Positions 53,482 to 63,364 of a stretch of 64,000 nucleotides of DNA are shown here, one piece after another. The stretch is from the NCBI GenBank assembly GCA_001314545.1, contig LIHN01000017.1, forward strand, positions 79,904 through 143,903. The letters are read 5' to 3'. Each line of letters begins with the position of its first letter. Positions within the stretch are counted from its first letter, which is position 1. Source of the DNA: Bacteroidetes bacterium HLUCCA01. Its GTDB lineage: Bacteria; Bacteroidota; Rhodothermia; Balneolales; HLUCCA01. The notes beneath the pieces are model-generated. The model ran no database searches, had not been told where the DNA came from, and worked only from the letters and a program-made list of their open reading frames with translations. The position numbers and the translations under genes are program-made.

Positions 53482-53985
53482 ATGCTTCCTCAACGATTAA
53501 GCGAGATTTCGGAGATACCTGATCTGATGCTCGACAAAGTTGTACTTTCAGTGCAGAATACCTTTGCTTCCATTTCCGGTGACGCACCGGAACTTGTAGA
53601 ACAGGTGAATTCACTGCAGCCCATGAACGGGATTATCGGTAACATCGCCGTTTTTAATCCCGAGCACACCCTTTCCATGATGCTGGCCGTGCCCAAGGAA
53701 ACGGCCGTCTCAATTTCGGTGAAATTTGTGGGTTTCGAGCTTGAATTTGAAAGTGATGACATCGGTGACCTCATCGGTGAAATTTCGAATATACTGGCCG
53801 GTGAAGTGGCCATGAATATTGAAACTATCGGCTTCCGCGGTCAATCTTCCCTGCCCACCGCTACCCGCGGCAGCGATCTGCGCCTCTTCCTGCCCAATAA
53901 ACCGCCCTCTGCACGACTCCGGTTTGTGACGTCTGACGGTGAATTCTGGCTGTACCTGGCCCTGTATGAATCACAACGTTATTAA
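53482..53985 (+). CDS. cheX: CheX-like CheY-P phosphatase
   Basis: 167 aa of the CheC/CheX/FliY group. The active-site pattern is DLIGEISNILAGEV (Glu and Asn of the E-x2-N type). N-terminal helix and beta strands (GNIAVFNPEHTLSMML) fit CheX. It should hydrolyse CheY phosphate. GGAG at the proper distance precedes the ATG. The gene lies between cheY and cheA. This operon has no cheZ, so CheX would provide signal termination. Confidence 0.8.
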   Translation: MLPQRLSEISEIPDLMLDKVVLSVQNTFASISGDAPELVEQVNSLQPMNGIIGNIAVFNPEHTLSMMLAVPKETAVSISVKFVGFELEFESDDIGDLIGEISNILAGEVAMNIETIGFRGQSSLPTATRGSDLRLFLPNKPPSARLRFVTSDGEFWLYLALYESQRY

Positions 53986-53996
53986 GTGAACCCATC

Positions 53997-56849
53997 ATGA
54001 GCGCCGACTATCAAAAACAGATTGAACAACTTGCAGAAATCATTCAGCTTCTGGCCAATATCGGTCCGGGCGATCAGGACGGGATTATGCAGGCCGGCGC
54101 TAAACTGGAAGACGCAATTGAGGGCTTTGGTCACAATGCTACCCAGCTGAACCGGCTGGTGGAGCTGGCCTGGGAGGGAATCAAGCATCTTTATGCCCGT
54201 GACGATTTCTTCATGACGGTCAAAATGGCCACAATGCAGGCTGTAAACACGATTCGGGAATATGCGCTGACCAGCGGCGATATCGATGTGCGCGACTTTG
54301 AGCGGGCCTGCGATATCATGCAAAAAGCCTTGAAGGGTGACGGCGAGTCGGCCGACAAAATTATTGAACTGCCGCCCGAAACTCCTGTTGATACCGATTC
54401 CATACCGGTTACACCGGTTTCCCGCACGGTTGAGGCCGTAAGTCTGGATGAGGTAAATGCGGCCTTCATGAAGCTGGATGTCGAAACACTCACACCGGAC
54501 CTGCTCCGCGACTTTTATGAGAAGCTGGATGCAGCGGCAAGTCAGTACGAAGACGAGGTTGGAGCGCTTCTGCAGCAGGCGGTTACCGCGCTTACCGAAG
54601 CGCCGGACCCGGAAACTATGATAGCATCGGTAGGACAGAAGCTGGAAGAAGCCTCGGAAGCCAAGATGATGCTGGATTTTGCAGGCGAGTCTGCCTCAGG
54701 GTCGCCTGCGGCCGAAACTATGCCGGATTTGGATGAAAACGGCACGGTAAAACCTTCTTCTGACACGCTTTCTGCTGATAACGCCGAAGCGGAAACTCCG
54801 TCATCACCGGAAAGCACGCAAACGGATCCGGTTGTGGCAACCACCGGGAATCATACCGTATCCGCTTCTGAAACAGCAGCCGCTAATCCGGATCCGGTTG
54901 AATCTCCAGCGACTTCCCCGTCCGTTCAACCACCTGCGCCACAAAGCCCGCCTCCTGCTCCGCGCACGGGGTCGGCTGTCATCGACCCGGCCGCTCCGGC
55001 TACACCGGATTTTGAAGTACCCGGGGATGCAGACACGGATCTGCTTCAGGAGTTTTATACCGAATGTACCGAGCTGATCGGAATTGCAGAGGAGGCCCTC
55101 CTCGAACTGGAAAACAATCCGGATGACGACGAGTTGATCAACCAGGTATTTCGTGCGTTTCACACCATCAAAGGTACGGCAGCTTTTCTGGGACTGGTTC
55201 CGGTGTCTGAGTTTGCCCATCATGTGGAGACCCTGCTCAGCATGGTACGTGACAATGAAATCGGGTATACGAATCAGGCGGCCGATATTACGCTGGACTC
55301 CCTGGATACCATTAAGTCTATGGTAGAGGAAGTGCCAACCCTGGCGCCCGGTAAGCTATTGCACATTCCACCGGCATTTGATGCGCTCAAGCAGCGCTTG
55401 ATTTATGTGGAAGAGCACGGAAAATTTGACGGATTACCCGATGTAGCTGCGTCAACGCCATCGGCAGCGGCCGCTTCTGTAGAACGTGCAGGCGGGTCGG
55501 ACGTTGAAGAAGCTCCCAAAGCGCCGGAACCATCTCAACCCGCTACCAAGGCGACATCCACCGAGGATGAATCCGTAATGGATGACTGGTCGGAGCCTGA
55601 AGAGACTGAAATGCAGCCTGTGGCGCCGGAGGCTGCAATCAAGTCGGCGGCCCCTGCAGCCACCAACGGCTCGGCCCGCAGTAACGGAAGCGCGCCCAAA
55701 GCGGAGGCAGAAAGTACGGTGCGCGTTAACACGGAGCGACTCGACCGGCTCATCGACATGGTGGGAGAGCTGGTGATTGCCCACTCCGTGGTAGCACAAG
55801 ATCACGTTGTTGCCTCTGACAGTGATCTGCTCCGCAAGGTGACGCATACCACCAAGATTTTGCGCGAACTTCAGGATATCAGTCTGAAACTGCGTATGGT
55901 TCCCCTCAAGGCAACCTTCCAGAAAATGAACCGCCTCGTACGGGATCTTTCCCGGAAAGCCGGTAAGCAGGTGGCCTTCAAAACGGTTGGTGATGATACC
56001 GAAATTGATCGCAATATGGTGGATATCATCAATGAACCGCTCATTCACATGCTGCGAAATTCGCTGGATCACGGGGTTGAAACACCCGAGCAGCGTGCCA
56101 AAACCGGCAAGGATCCGGTTGCCAACGTGTATCTGCGTGCCTATCAGCAGGGCGGGAAGGTTGTAATCGAAATTGAAGATGACGGTCGGGGCCTGAATAC
56201 GGAAAAAATTTATGCCAAGGCACTGGAGAAAGGTATTGCAGACCCGAACCGTAAATACACGGATCATGAGATCCATAATTTCATTTTTTTACCGGGTTTC
56301 TCCACCGCCGATGTGGTCACGGATCTGTCAGGCCGGGGTGTGGGCATGGATGTGGTCCGCCGGTCTATCGACAAACTTCAGGGCAAGGTGGATGTAAGTT
56401 CAGAAACCGGAATGGGATCTATGGTGACCATCGAGCTTCCCTTTACCCTGGCCATCACAGACGGAATGCTGGTACGGGTTGGCCACCAGCGGTTCATTGT
56501 GCCGACCATCAACATAGACATGACCTTCCGTCCGGATGAAAATGCCAACTTTACCATAATGGGCGACAGTGAGAACGTGATGTTCCGCGGGTCATCCATC
56601 CCGATTATCCGCCTGCATCGAATGTTCAATGTTCCCGATGCTGCTGAATCCATTCAGGACGGGGTATTGATGGTGATAAATAGTAACAGGCAGAAATATG
56701 CCCTGCTGATTGACGAGGTCCTCGGGCAGCAGCATCTGGTGGGTAAATCCATCTCCATGCCGGTGAAACTGCAGAACATCTCCGGTGGTGCTATACTCGG
56801 TGACGGGCAGGTCGGGCTCATACTAGACACGGTAGCTTTAGTGAGCTGA
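53997..56849 (+). CDS. cheA: Chemotaxis histidine kinase CheA, with long N-terminal extension
   Basis: 950 aa, much longer than the usual 650-700. The P1 phosphotransfer domain is not at the N-terminus: its His389 is in FHTIKGTAAFLGL, at about 350-470. Residues 1-330 hold helical segments (a possible extra HPt-like bundle at 1-110) and a low-complexity Pro/Thr/Ser/Ala linker. P3 starts near 575 (RLIDMVGELVIAHS), the ATPase has N688 in HMLRNSLDHGVE and GRGVGMDVVRRS, and P5 (CheW-like) fills about 825-950. There is no clear P2 CheY-binding domain. It phosphorylates CheY and CheB under chemoreceptor control. Confidence 0.93.
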   Translation: MSADYQKQIEQLAEIIQLLANIGPGDQDGIMQAGAKLEDAIEGFGHNATQLNRLVELAWEGIKHLYARDDFFMTVKMATMQAVNTIREYALTSGDIDVRDFERACDIMQKALKGDGESADKIIELPPETPVDTDSIPVTPVSRTVEAVSLDEVNAAFMKLDVETLTPDLLRDFYEKLDAAASQYEDEVGALLQQAVTALTEAPDPETMIASVGQKLEEASEAKMMLDFAGESASGSPAAETMPDLDENGTVKPSSDTLSADNAEAETPSSPESTQTDPVVATTGNHTVSASETAAANPDPVESPATSPSVQPPAPQSPPPAPRTGSAVIDPAAPATPDFEVPGDADTDLLQEFYTECTELIGIAEEALLELENNPDDDELINQVFRAFHTIKGTAAFLGLVPVSEFAHHVETLLSMVRDNEIGYTNQAADITLDSLDTIKSMVEEVPTLAPGKLLHIPPAFDALKQRLIYVEEHGKFDGLPDVAASTPSAAAASVERAGGSDVEEAPKAPEPSQPATKATSTEDESVMDDWSEPEETEMQPVAPEAAIKSAAPAATNGSARSNGSAPKAEAESTVRVNTERLDRLIDMVGELVIAHSVVAQDHVVASDSDLLRKVTHTTKILRELQDISLKLRMVPLKATFQKMNRLVRDLSRKAGKQVAFKTVGDDTEIDRNMVDIINEPLIHMLRNSLDHGVETPEQRAKTGKDPVANVYLRAYQQGGKVVIEIEDDGRGLNTEKIYAKALEKGIADPNRKYTDHEIHNFIFLPGFSTADVVTDLSGRGVGMDVVRRSIDKLQGKVDVSSETGMGSMVTIELPFTLAITDGMLVRVGHQRFIVPTINIDMTFRPDENANFTIMGDSENVMFRGSSIPIIRLHRMFNVPDAAESIQDGVLMVINSNRQKYALLIDEVLGQQHLVGKSISMPVKLQNISGGAILGDGQVGLILDTVALVS

Positions 56850-56899
56850 CCCGCTGAACGATAATTTGATTAACCAAAAGTGGACAAAACCCTACAATT

Positions 56900-57397
56900 A
56901 TGGCAACGCAAGAAACCTCTCAAAACGAAAGCAAACTGAATGTGGAAGGTGGTAAATTCCTCACCTTTTTCCTGGGCAAGGAAGAGTATGCCCTTGAAAT
57001 CCTGAAAGTTCAGGAAATTATCGGCATGATGCCCATTACGCCCGTTCCGAATATGCCCGGTTACATCCGCGGCGTACTGAATCTGCGCGGGAAAATTATT
57101 CCGGTCATGGAACTGCGCATCCGCTTCGGTCTGATGCCGGTTGAAGATACCGAAGAAACCTGTATTGTTGTGGTTCAGTCGGGCAGTTACCTGATGGGTG
57201 TAGTGGTAGACAAGGTATCTGAAGTTGCCGAGATTGATACCAAGCAGATTGAAGAAGTCCCGACCCTGGGTGGCGCCATGCACAATGAGTACCTGTCTGG
57301 TATCGGTAAGTTTGAAAATTCCGTTAAGCTGTTACTGGATGTTGAAAAAGTACTGTTTGATGTTCCTGAAGCTGTTCTGATGGATACTGCCATATGA
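56900..57397 (+). CDS. cheW: Chemotaxis adaptor CheW
   Basis: 165 aa. CheW fold with FFLGKEEYALEILKVQEI, the conserved YIRGVLNLRGKIIPVMEL and VVVDKVSEV. It links the chemoreceptor tips to CheA. The ATGA overlap with cheR shows translational coupling. It lies 50 bases after cheA. Confidence 0.95.
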   Translation: MATQETSQNESKLNVEGGKFLTFFLGKEEYALEILKVQEIIGMMPITPVPNMPGYIRGVLNLRGKIIPVMELRIRFGLMPVEDTEETCIVVVQSGSYLMGVVVDKVSEVAEIDTKQIEEVPTLGGAMHNEYLSGIGKFENSVKLLLDVEKVLFDVPEAVLMDTAI

Positions 57398-58227
57398 TCG
57401 GCAGACCCAAAACGGACTTGTCGAGGGCGGTGCTGACCACCTCTCACTTTAACCGGGTTAAACGCATGCTGCATGATTACAGCGGCATTTTCCTGGGCGA
57501 TGGGAAGGAGGCCCTGGTCAAAGCACGCCTGCTCAAACGTCTGCGGAAGCTGGGTCTGGACGATTTTGACGATTATTTCGATTTCATTGAAAATGATGCT
57601 ACCGGCGTGGAGTTTCTCTCGCTGGTAGACGTGCTGACCACCAATAAAACCAGTTTCTTCCGGGAATCGCAGCACTTCGACTATATCAACGACGTGGTGA
57701 TGCCCTCCATCAAAGACCGTGATGTTACCTGGTGGAGTGCCGGGTGTTCATCCGGTGAGGAACCGTACACCCTGGCCATGAACTTTCTGGAGCATAAGTC
57801 GCCGGGTTCGCGGGGGAAATTACGGCTGCTGGCCACCGACATATCGAGTCTGGTTCTGCAGCGGGCCCGCGAGGGTGTTTACAGCGGTGAGCACGTTAAA
57901 GATATTCCCACAGCCATGCTGCGGAAATATTTTACACGCATAGGCGCAAATCCGGAAGCGTGGAGGGTTGATCCTCAGATAGCGGCGATGATAAAATTTG
58001 CCCGGTTAAACCTTCAGGAGCCCTGGCCCATGAAAGGACCGTTCAACATTATCATGTGCCGCAATGTGATGATTTATTTTAACCGTGAAACCCAGCAGAA
58101 GCTGATAAAACGGTTCTATGACCTTCTTGAGCCCGGAGGATATTTGTTCCTGGGTCACTCGGAAACCATTTCAGGTCCATCCCTGGGGTTTGTGAGTGTT
58201 CGCCCGGCTGCTTATCAGAAGAAATAA
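57394..58227 (+). CDS. cheR: Chemoreceptor methyltransferase CheR
   Basis: 277 aa. The N-terminal helical domain is followed by a SAM-dependent methyltransferase domain: TNKTSFFRESQHFDYI, WSAGCSSGEEPYTLAM (SAM-binding), LLATDISSLVLQRAREGVYS and IMCRNVMIYFN. It methylates glutamates of chemoreceptors using S-adenosylmethionine. A beta-subdomain for binding to receptor tails appears present. It overlaps cheW by four bases and precedes cheD by 13. Confidence 0.96.
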   Translation: MIGRPKTDLSRAVLTTSHFNRVKRMLHDYSGIFLGDGKEALVKARLLKRLRKLGLDDFDDYFDFIENDATGVEFLSLVDVLTTNKTSFFRESQHFDYINDVVMPSIKDRDVTWWSAGCSSGEEPYTLAMNFLEHKSPGSRGKLRLLATDISSLVLQRAREGVYSGEHVKDIPTAMLRKYFTRIGANPEAWRVDPQIAAMIKFARLNLQEPWPMKGPFNIIMCRNVMIYFNRETQQKLIKRFYDLLEPGGYLFLGHSETISGPSLGFVSVRPAAYQKK

Positions 58228-58240
58228 GGAATAACAGATT

Positions 58241-58768
58241 ATGTCACACATAATTGGGGTAGGTGATATAAAGGTTTCCTCGAACCAGGCTGATGTACTC
58301 ATCACCTATGCGCTGGGAAGCTGTCTGGGCATTGTTGCCTATGATCCGGTGCTTCGGGTGGGAGGATTACTTCACGCCATGTTGCCCTTATCCAATGCCG
58401 ATCCGGCAAAGGCCAAGGTGCGTCCTGCGATGTATGTAGATTCGGGTTTTTCCCTGCTCATGCGCGAAATGTTTGCCAAGGGAGCTAAAAAAGACAATAT
58501 TGTGATATCCGTCGCCGGCGGAGCAAGTATGAAACAGATTTCAAACGACGATTATTTCAAAATTGGCCAACGCAATTTTACCGTTCTCCGGAAACTGCTC
58601 TGGAAGAACGGCCTGATGATTCATGCGCAGGATGTAGGCGGGGGCATTTCACGCACCATGGCCCTGCATCTGAATAACGGCCTGGTAACCATCAACAAAA
58701 AACCCATCACCAATTCCGGTGACGGAATGCAAACCGCCTCGGGAGCCGCCCTGGCTGCTAACCGATAA
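58241..58768 (+). CDS. cheD: Chemoreceptor glutamine deamidase CheD
   Basis: 175 aa. The active-site Cys is in ALGSCLGIV and the His in GGLLHAMLP; the Thr/Ser counterpart is in VDSGFSLL. CheD deamidates specific receptor glutamines and in many species also regulates CheC/CheX-type phosphatases. This operon encodes two CheX-like proteins, fitting that pattern. Confidence 0.95.
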   Translation: MSHIIGVGDIKVSSNQADVLITYALGSCLGIVAYDPVLRVGGLLHAMLPLSNADPAKAKVRPAMYVDSGFSLLMREMFAKGAKKDNIVISVAGGASMKQISNDDYFKIGQRNFTVLRKLLWKNGLMIHAQDVGGGISRTMALHLNNGLVTINKKPITNSGDGMQTASGAALAANR

Positions 58769-58785
58769 AACAGAGGGTTATATTT

Positions 58786-59169
58786 ATGGCACTTAATGTT
58801 TTAGTAGTTGACGACTCCGCCCTGATGCGCAACATCGTCATCAAAGTACTCAAGCTCAGTGATATTGACATCGCTGACATCTTTCAGGCCGGCAACGGTC
58901 AGGAAGCCCTTGAACAGCTCAACAACAACTGGATTGATCTGATGCTTCTTGACATCAACATGCCCGTGATGAGCGGGCTGGAGCTGCTGGATATTGTCCG
59001 CGCAAATCCGGAAACCAAAGACCTCCCCATAATCATGGTAACCTCCGAAAGTCAGGAAAAACGGATCAGTACCATTGAACAAAAGGGGGCCGGCTTTGTT
59101 CACAAACCGTTTACGCCGGAGCTGCTGCGCGACCAGATTCTAAAGGCAACTGGGGTGACTCATGAATAG
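58786..59169 (+). CDS. cheY: CheY response regulator (second copy)
   Basis: 127 aa single receiver: VVDDSALMRN, phosphoacceptor Asp in LLDINMPVMSG, MVTSES and VHKPFTPELL. It has normal CheY length and no tail. The start of the second CheX-like gene overlaps its stop by eight bases, so it is paired with a phosphatase. This is the more likely switch-binding CheY; the first gene of the operon has an extra tail. Confidence 0.93.
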   Translation: MALNVLVVDDSALMRNIVIKVLKLSDIDIADIFQAGNGQEALEQLNNNWIDLMLLDINMPVMSGLELLDIVRANPETKDLPIIMVTSESQEKRISTIEQKGAGFVHKPFTPELLRDQILKATGVTHE

Positions 59170-59620
59170 CGATCTTAACGAACAAATCCGTGTACTCGCA
59201 CTCCGTGCTTTTGAGTCGATGTGTTTCATGTTTGAAATGGATGACGACTTCGGCGATGGCGATATGGCCATCGCAACGGATTACAAAGATTCCGTAGTCA
59301 TACGCTTTGACGGTGATGTCAACGGCGGTATGCTGATCAGCGCGTCACCCGATCTGCGGCAGGCCGCCGCCATGAATATGCTGGGAACGGACGATGTAGA
59401 TGAGCAGCATAAAAAGGATGCCTGTTTTGAGCTGGCCAATATAATTTGCGGCAACATCGTACCGCTGCTCAACAAAAATGACGGAGTGAGCTTCATTCAA
59501 AGTCCACGGACAGCAACCAAAGTGGAAGCCAGCGGCGCTGCGTTCAAGGGATTTCACGAAGAAGTGGTGTCACTGAGTCTGGATGAAGGAACCTGTGAAA
59601 TCCGGGTTTATTACCTGTAG
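59162..59620 (+). CDS. Second CheX-like phosphatase
   Basis: 152 aa, related in pattern to CheX/CheC: FELANIICGNIVPLL has the E-x2-N active site, and the strands FDGDVNGGMLISAS follow the family fold. It is diverged from the operon's other CheX-like protein. The eight-base overlap with cheY suggests they work together. A close alternative is a CheX-fold protein of unknown target. Confidence 0.75.
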   Translation: MNSDLNEQIRVLALRAFESMCFMFEMDDDFGDGDMAIATDYKDSVVIRFDGDVNGGMLISASPDLRQAAAMNMLGTDDVDEQHKKDACFELANIICGNIVPLLNKNDGVSFIQSPRTATKVEASGAAFKGFHEEVVSLSLDEGTCEIRVYYL

Positions 59621-59626
59621 CCCTAG

Positions 59627-60694
<1,068 letters not shown>

Positions 60695-60855
60695 GTTCAG
60701 CAAGGAAGTGCCCGTTGTACAAAGGGTAGGTACAGTCATTACATGCCCCATGTGCAGTGCGAAGTGCTGATCGGTATGAGGGCACAGCCTGATCGGGATA
60801 GTGGGTTTCCTATGGAGCGTGCCGCAACTGCAAGCCGCAGGCCGTGCGTCAACAA

Positions 60856-61869
60856 CTACTGCGGAGGAAGCATGATCTCGAAGATGACGCCGTTTTCTGC
60901 ATCGTTTTGTTTCAGGAATACCGAGGCACCTACATGGCGGAGCACGATGTGGGCCAGCGTCAGTCCGATACCCAGGCTGTTGGCTCTGGTGGTTATGAAC
61001 GGATGGAATACCTTGTCTGCAATTTCTTCCGGGATAGCGCGACCATAATTGATGACCCGAATCCGGTTTTTTTCGACTTCCACCCGAACCGGTTTTTCAC
61101 CGCGGTTAAAGTCGACGGCGTTGTCGAGCAGAATTTTCAGTGCGTGCTGCAGTTTGGCTTCATTGGTATAGACCAGGGGTTCCTGGCGGGGACGCTGCAC
61201 AATGACCGGTTTTCCGGTTTCGGAGACCTTGCTGTTGGCCACTTGTTCGGCTGACCGCCCGATGGCAACCGGCTCTGAGGCATAGAGTACCTCGTCTTCG
61301 CGTTCCAGGGCCTGCAGTAAATCCAGTTCCTCCAGCATTTCCACCAATTGGGTGAGCCCCAGGTCTACTTTTTCCAGATACACGCTGGATCGGCCGATGT
61401 TGGCGGGATCTTTCAACAGGGAGACAAACCCTTGTATTCCGGTAATCGGAGAACGAAAACGGTGAAGCAGCACAGCGTTCAGGTCGCTCACGGCATTCAG
61501 CATATCGGACGTAGGCAGCTGGTCGTCCTGGAGCAGGACCACTTTAACCAGCTGTTCGCCGGCATACTCAAACGGAGTGTGCTGAATACGCAGCCATTGG
61601 TTGTTGAAATAGACCAGCTCGCCGAATTTCGGGTCGGAAACCGACTCGATGAACGTAGACAGTTCCCAGCCGGTGACGGCTTCGGTGCCGCAACCGGAAA
61701 ACGCCGCTTCATTCGCGCATAAAATCTTATGATCCTGTGCGTCTATGACAAACGTCGGGTTAGGACTATCTGCTATGAGTATTTGCAAGCTTCGGAGGTC
61801 AAAACCGGTCTGCGGGCGGGTAGCCGGCAGATGCATGGTTGGATATATGGAGGTATTGGTGTTCATCAT
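60856..61869 (-). CDS. PAS-domain histidine kinase with altered G1 box
   Basis: 337 aa, no membrane segment. PAS domain at about 25-115 (LIADSPNPTFVIDAQDHKIL), HisKA at about 125-190 with His136 in LLHRFRSPITGI, and a HATPase at about 230-337 with LKILLDNAVDFN and SLGIGLTLAHIV. The G1 box DxGxG is changed to NYGRAIP (Asp to Asn, Gly to Ala), as in a subgroup with N-N-G-P-P-I-P. It may still be active or act as a sensor only. It is convergent with cheB and 360 bases from flgB, so a link to motility control is possible. Confidence 0.85.
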   Translation of the reverse strand: MMNTNTSIYPTMHLPATRPQTGFDLRSLQILIADSPNPTFVIDAQDHKILCANEAAFSGCGTEAVTGWELSTFIESVSDPKFGELVYFNNQWLRIQHTPFEYAGEQLVKVVLLQDDQLPTSDMLNAVSDLNAVLLHRFRSPITGIQGFVSLLKDPANIGRSSVYLEKVDLGLTQLVEMLEELDLLQALEREDEVLYASEPVAIGRSAEQVANSKVSETGKPVIVQRPRQEPLVYTNEAKLQHALKILLDNAVDFNRGEKPVRVEVEKNRIRVINYGRAIPEEIADKVFHPFITTRANSLGIGLTLAHIVLRHVGASVFLKQNDAENGVIFEIMLPPQ

Positions 61870-62236
61870 ACACTCATTATCAGCCGACCCTCAGAATCTC
61901 TTAAGCTGATTTAACGACCTTACATACAGGTGGAAAAATTTGCCGTGAGAAAAGAACGGCGGAAAATCTTGAATGAACACGCGGCCGGATTACTGTGCCG
62001 GACTACACAGGTAACGCAGTTGTCAGTGACGTTGGTATGGCACGTGAAAGTGAAACGATGTGGTGACGGTGCAGTTACATGCGTCTGCCAACAACCTGAC
62101 TGGGAGCAATGTAGCAAATTAACCGTTGATATCCACCTATATGATTTTTCCTTGCCGCCGGGGGCAGGAATGGCATAACTCTTGCTGTTAGTCTTACAGT
62201 CATTATGTTCAACGTTCATTTTTCGAGTCTTTTCCG
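61870..62236. other. Intergenic region with the flagellar promoter
   Basis: No gene. It must contain the promoter of the PAS kinase (minus strand) and holds the sigma-54-type promoter of flgB at 62171-62186. The rest shows no clear structure. Confidence 0.6.
62171..62186 (+). promoter_or_regulatory. Sigma-54-type promoter of the flagellar operon
   Basis: TGGCATAACTCTTGCT: GG-N10-GC geometry with a full TTGCT -12 element and TGGCA at -24. The predicted start site is about 40 bases before flgB. Confidence 0.7.
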
Positions 62237-62581
62237 ATGAAACTCATCGACAGTGATCATTCCCTCTTATTAGGCAAGGCCATGGATGCCATGTCGCTTC
62301 GGCAGCGCATTACCGCCGCCAACGTGGCCAATGCCGACACGCCGGGGTATCGTCGCCATCAGGTTGACTTTGAGGAAGAGCTGCGAAGAGTGCAGGAATC
62401 GGGCAATACCCGCGCCCTGCGCGATGTGAACGCCAGTATCACCGAGACCAATGAGGAAGTGGTGCTGGAAAATGAGCTTATGGAAATGGCCGATACCCAG
62501 ATCCGCGTGCATTTACTCACCCGCAGCCTGCGTCATCACTTTGATATGCTGCGCATTGGTATCACCGGAAATAACCGTTAA
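62237..62581 (+). CDS. flgB: Flagellar proximal rod protein FlgB
   Basis: 114 aa. The N-terminal rod motif is RITAANVANADTPGYRR, with coiled C-terminal helix MADTQIRVHLLTRSLRHHFDML. It is shorter than the 138-aa E. coli FlgB, with a reduced middle. It forms part of the rod next to the MS ring. First gene of the basal-body operon, followed after 17 bases by flgC. Confidence 0.92.
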   Translation: MKLIDSDHSLLLGKAMDAMSLRQRITAANVANADTPGYRRHQVDFEEELRRVQESGNTRALRDVNASITETNEEVVLENELMEMADTQIRVHLLTRSLRHHFDMLRIGITGNNR

Positions 62582-62598
62582 TTCAGCAGGATTTTGCC

Positions 62599-63117
62599 AT
62601 GTTAGCTGACCGCATGTTTACCACGTTTCGTACCGCAGCCCAGGGGCTGGAGGTTCAGCGTGAGAAAATAGCCGTAGCGGGAAGAAACATCGCCCATGCC
62701 AACACGTCATCACGACCGGGCAATGAGGGTGTGTACCGCCCGCAAACCGTGGTTACATCCCTCGGAGAAGCGCAGGACTTTCAGCGCATGCTGCTGGATA
62801 ATGTCCAGTCGCTCCAGCCTTCCGGTAACGCATCGGGCACTGAATCGGATTCCGATCCGGATACCCCGGGTGTTCAGCGTGCCGCTGCATTCACCCACAA
62901 TATGGGTCCGCGCATGCAGGTGGTAGAAACCGATGCCTTCCGCTATGAATTTGACCCCAATCATCCCGATGCCGACGAAAACGGCATGGTTCAGTACCCC
63001 GACGTAGACCTCATTCGTGAAATGACCCAGCTTGTCAGTGCCAACAGACTGTATGAAGCCAATCTGAGTGTGGTTGAAGCCGAAAAACAAATTATCCGAC
63101 GATCCTTAGAAATCTGA
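62599..63117 (+). CDS. flgC: Flagellar proximal rod protein FlgC
   Basis: 172 aa. N-terminal rod motif GRNIAHANTSSRPG and the C-terminal helix DLIREMTQLVSANRLYEANL; the middle carries the FlgC-type PDHPDADE-like segment (NHPDADENGMVQYPDVD). It is longer than E. coli FlgC (134 aa) due to an insert around residues 75-100 rich in Ser, Asp and Gly. Rod component exported by the flagellar type III system. Confidence 0.95.
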   Translation: MLADRMFTTFRTAAQGLEVQREKIAVAGRNIAHANTSSRPGNEGVYRPQTVVTSLGEAQDFQRMLLDNVQSLQPSGNASGTESDSDPDTPGVQRAAAFTHNMGPRMQVVETDAFRYEFDPNHPDADENGMVQYPDVDLIREMTQLVSANRLYEANLSVVEAEKQIIRRSLEI

Positions 63118-63125
63118 GTCTTATC

Positions 63126-63353
63126 ATGAACATCAATTCATTACAAGCACAGCAACTTACAGACGTCTCGCGCACATCGGGCCTTCGTAAGGCTGCCGAA
63201 ATGGTGGCACCGCCCAAGCTCTCCCAGGATGAGATGAATATGATCTCCAAAGAGTTTCCGGCCGGGAAAACCATGACCTGGTACTCCAACAACGGCAGCA
63301 AACATGAAGAGCAGCTGGCCGTTCGCGGAAGCCGAATCGACATTAAAGTGTAG
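63126..63353 (+). CDS. Small hypothetical protein between flgC and fliE (75 aa)
   Basis: I do not recognise it. It is 75 aa, starts eight bases after flgC and ends 11 before fliE, so it is clearly part of the operon. There is no signal peptide. The N-terminal half is helical (LRKAAEMVAPPKLSQDEMNMISKEFP) and the C-terminal part is beta-like (KTMTWYSNNG and GSRIDIKV). A type III-exported rod adaptor, chaperone or regulatory protein are options, all unproven. Confidence 0.7.
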   Translation: MNINSLQAQQLTDVSRTSGLRKAAEMVAPPKLSQDEMNMISKEFPAGKTMTWYSNNGSKHEEQLAVRGSRIDIKV

Positions 63354-63364
63354 AGGCTCCTGGT

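Noticed and set aside
55452..56276. 274-codon minus-strand frame
   Set aside because: It is antisense to the CheA kinase core, which is clearly coding on the plus strand.
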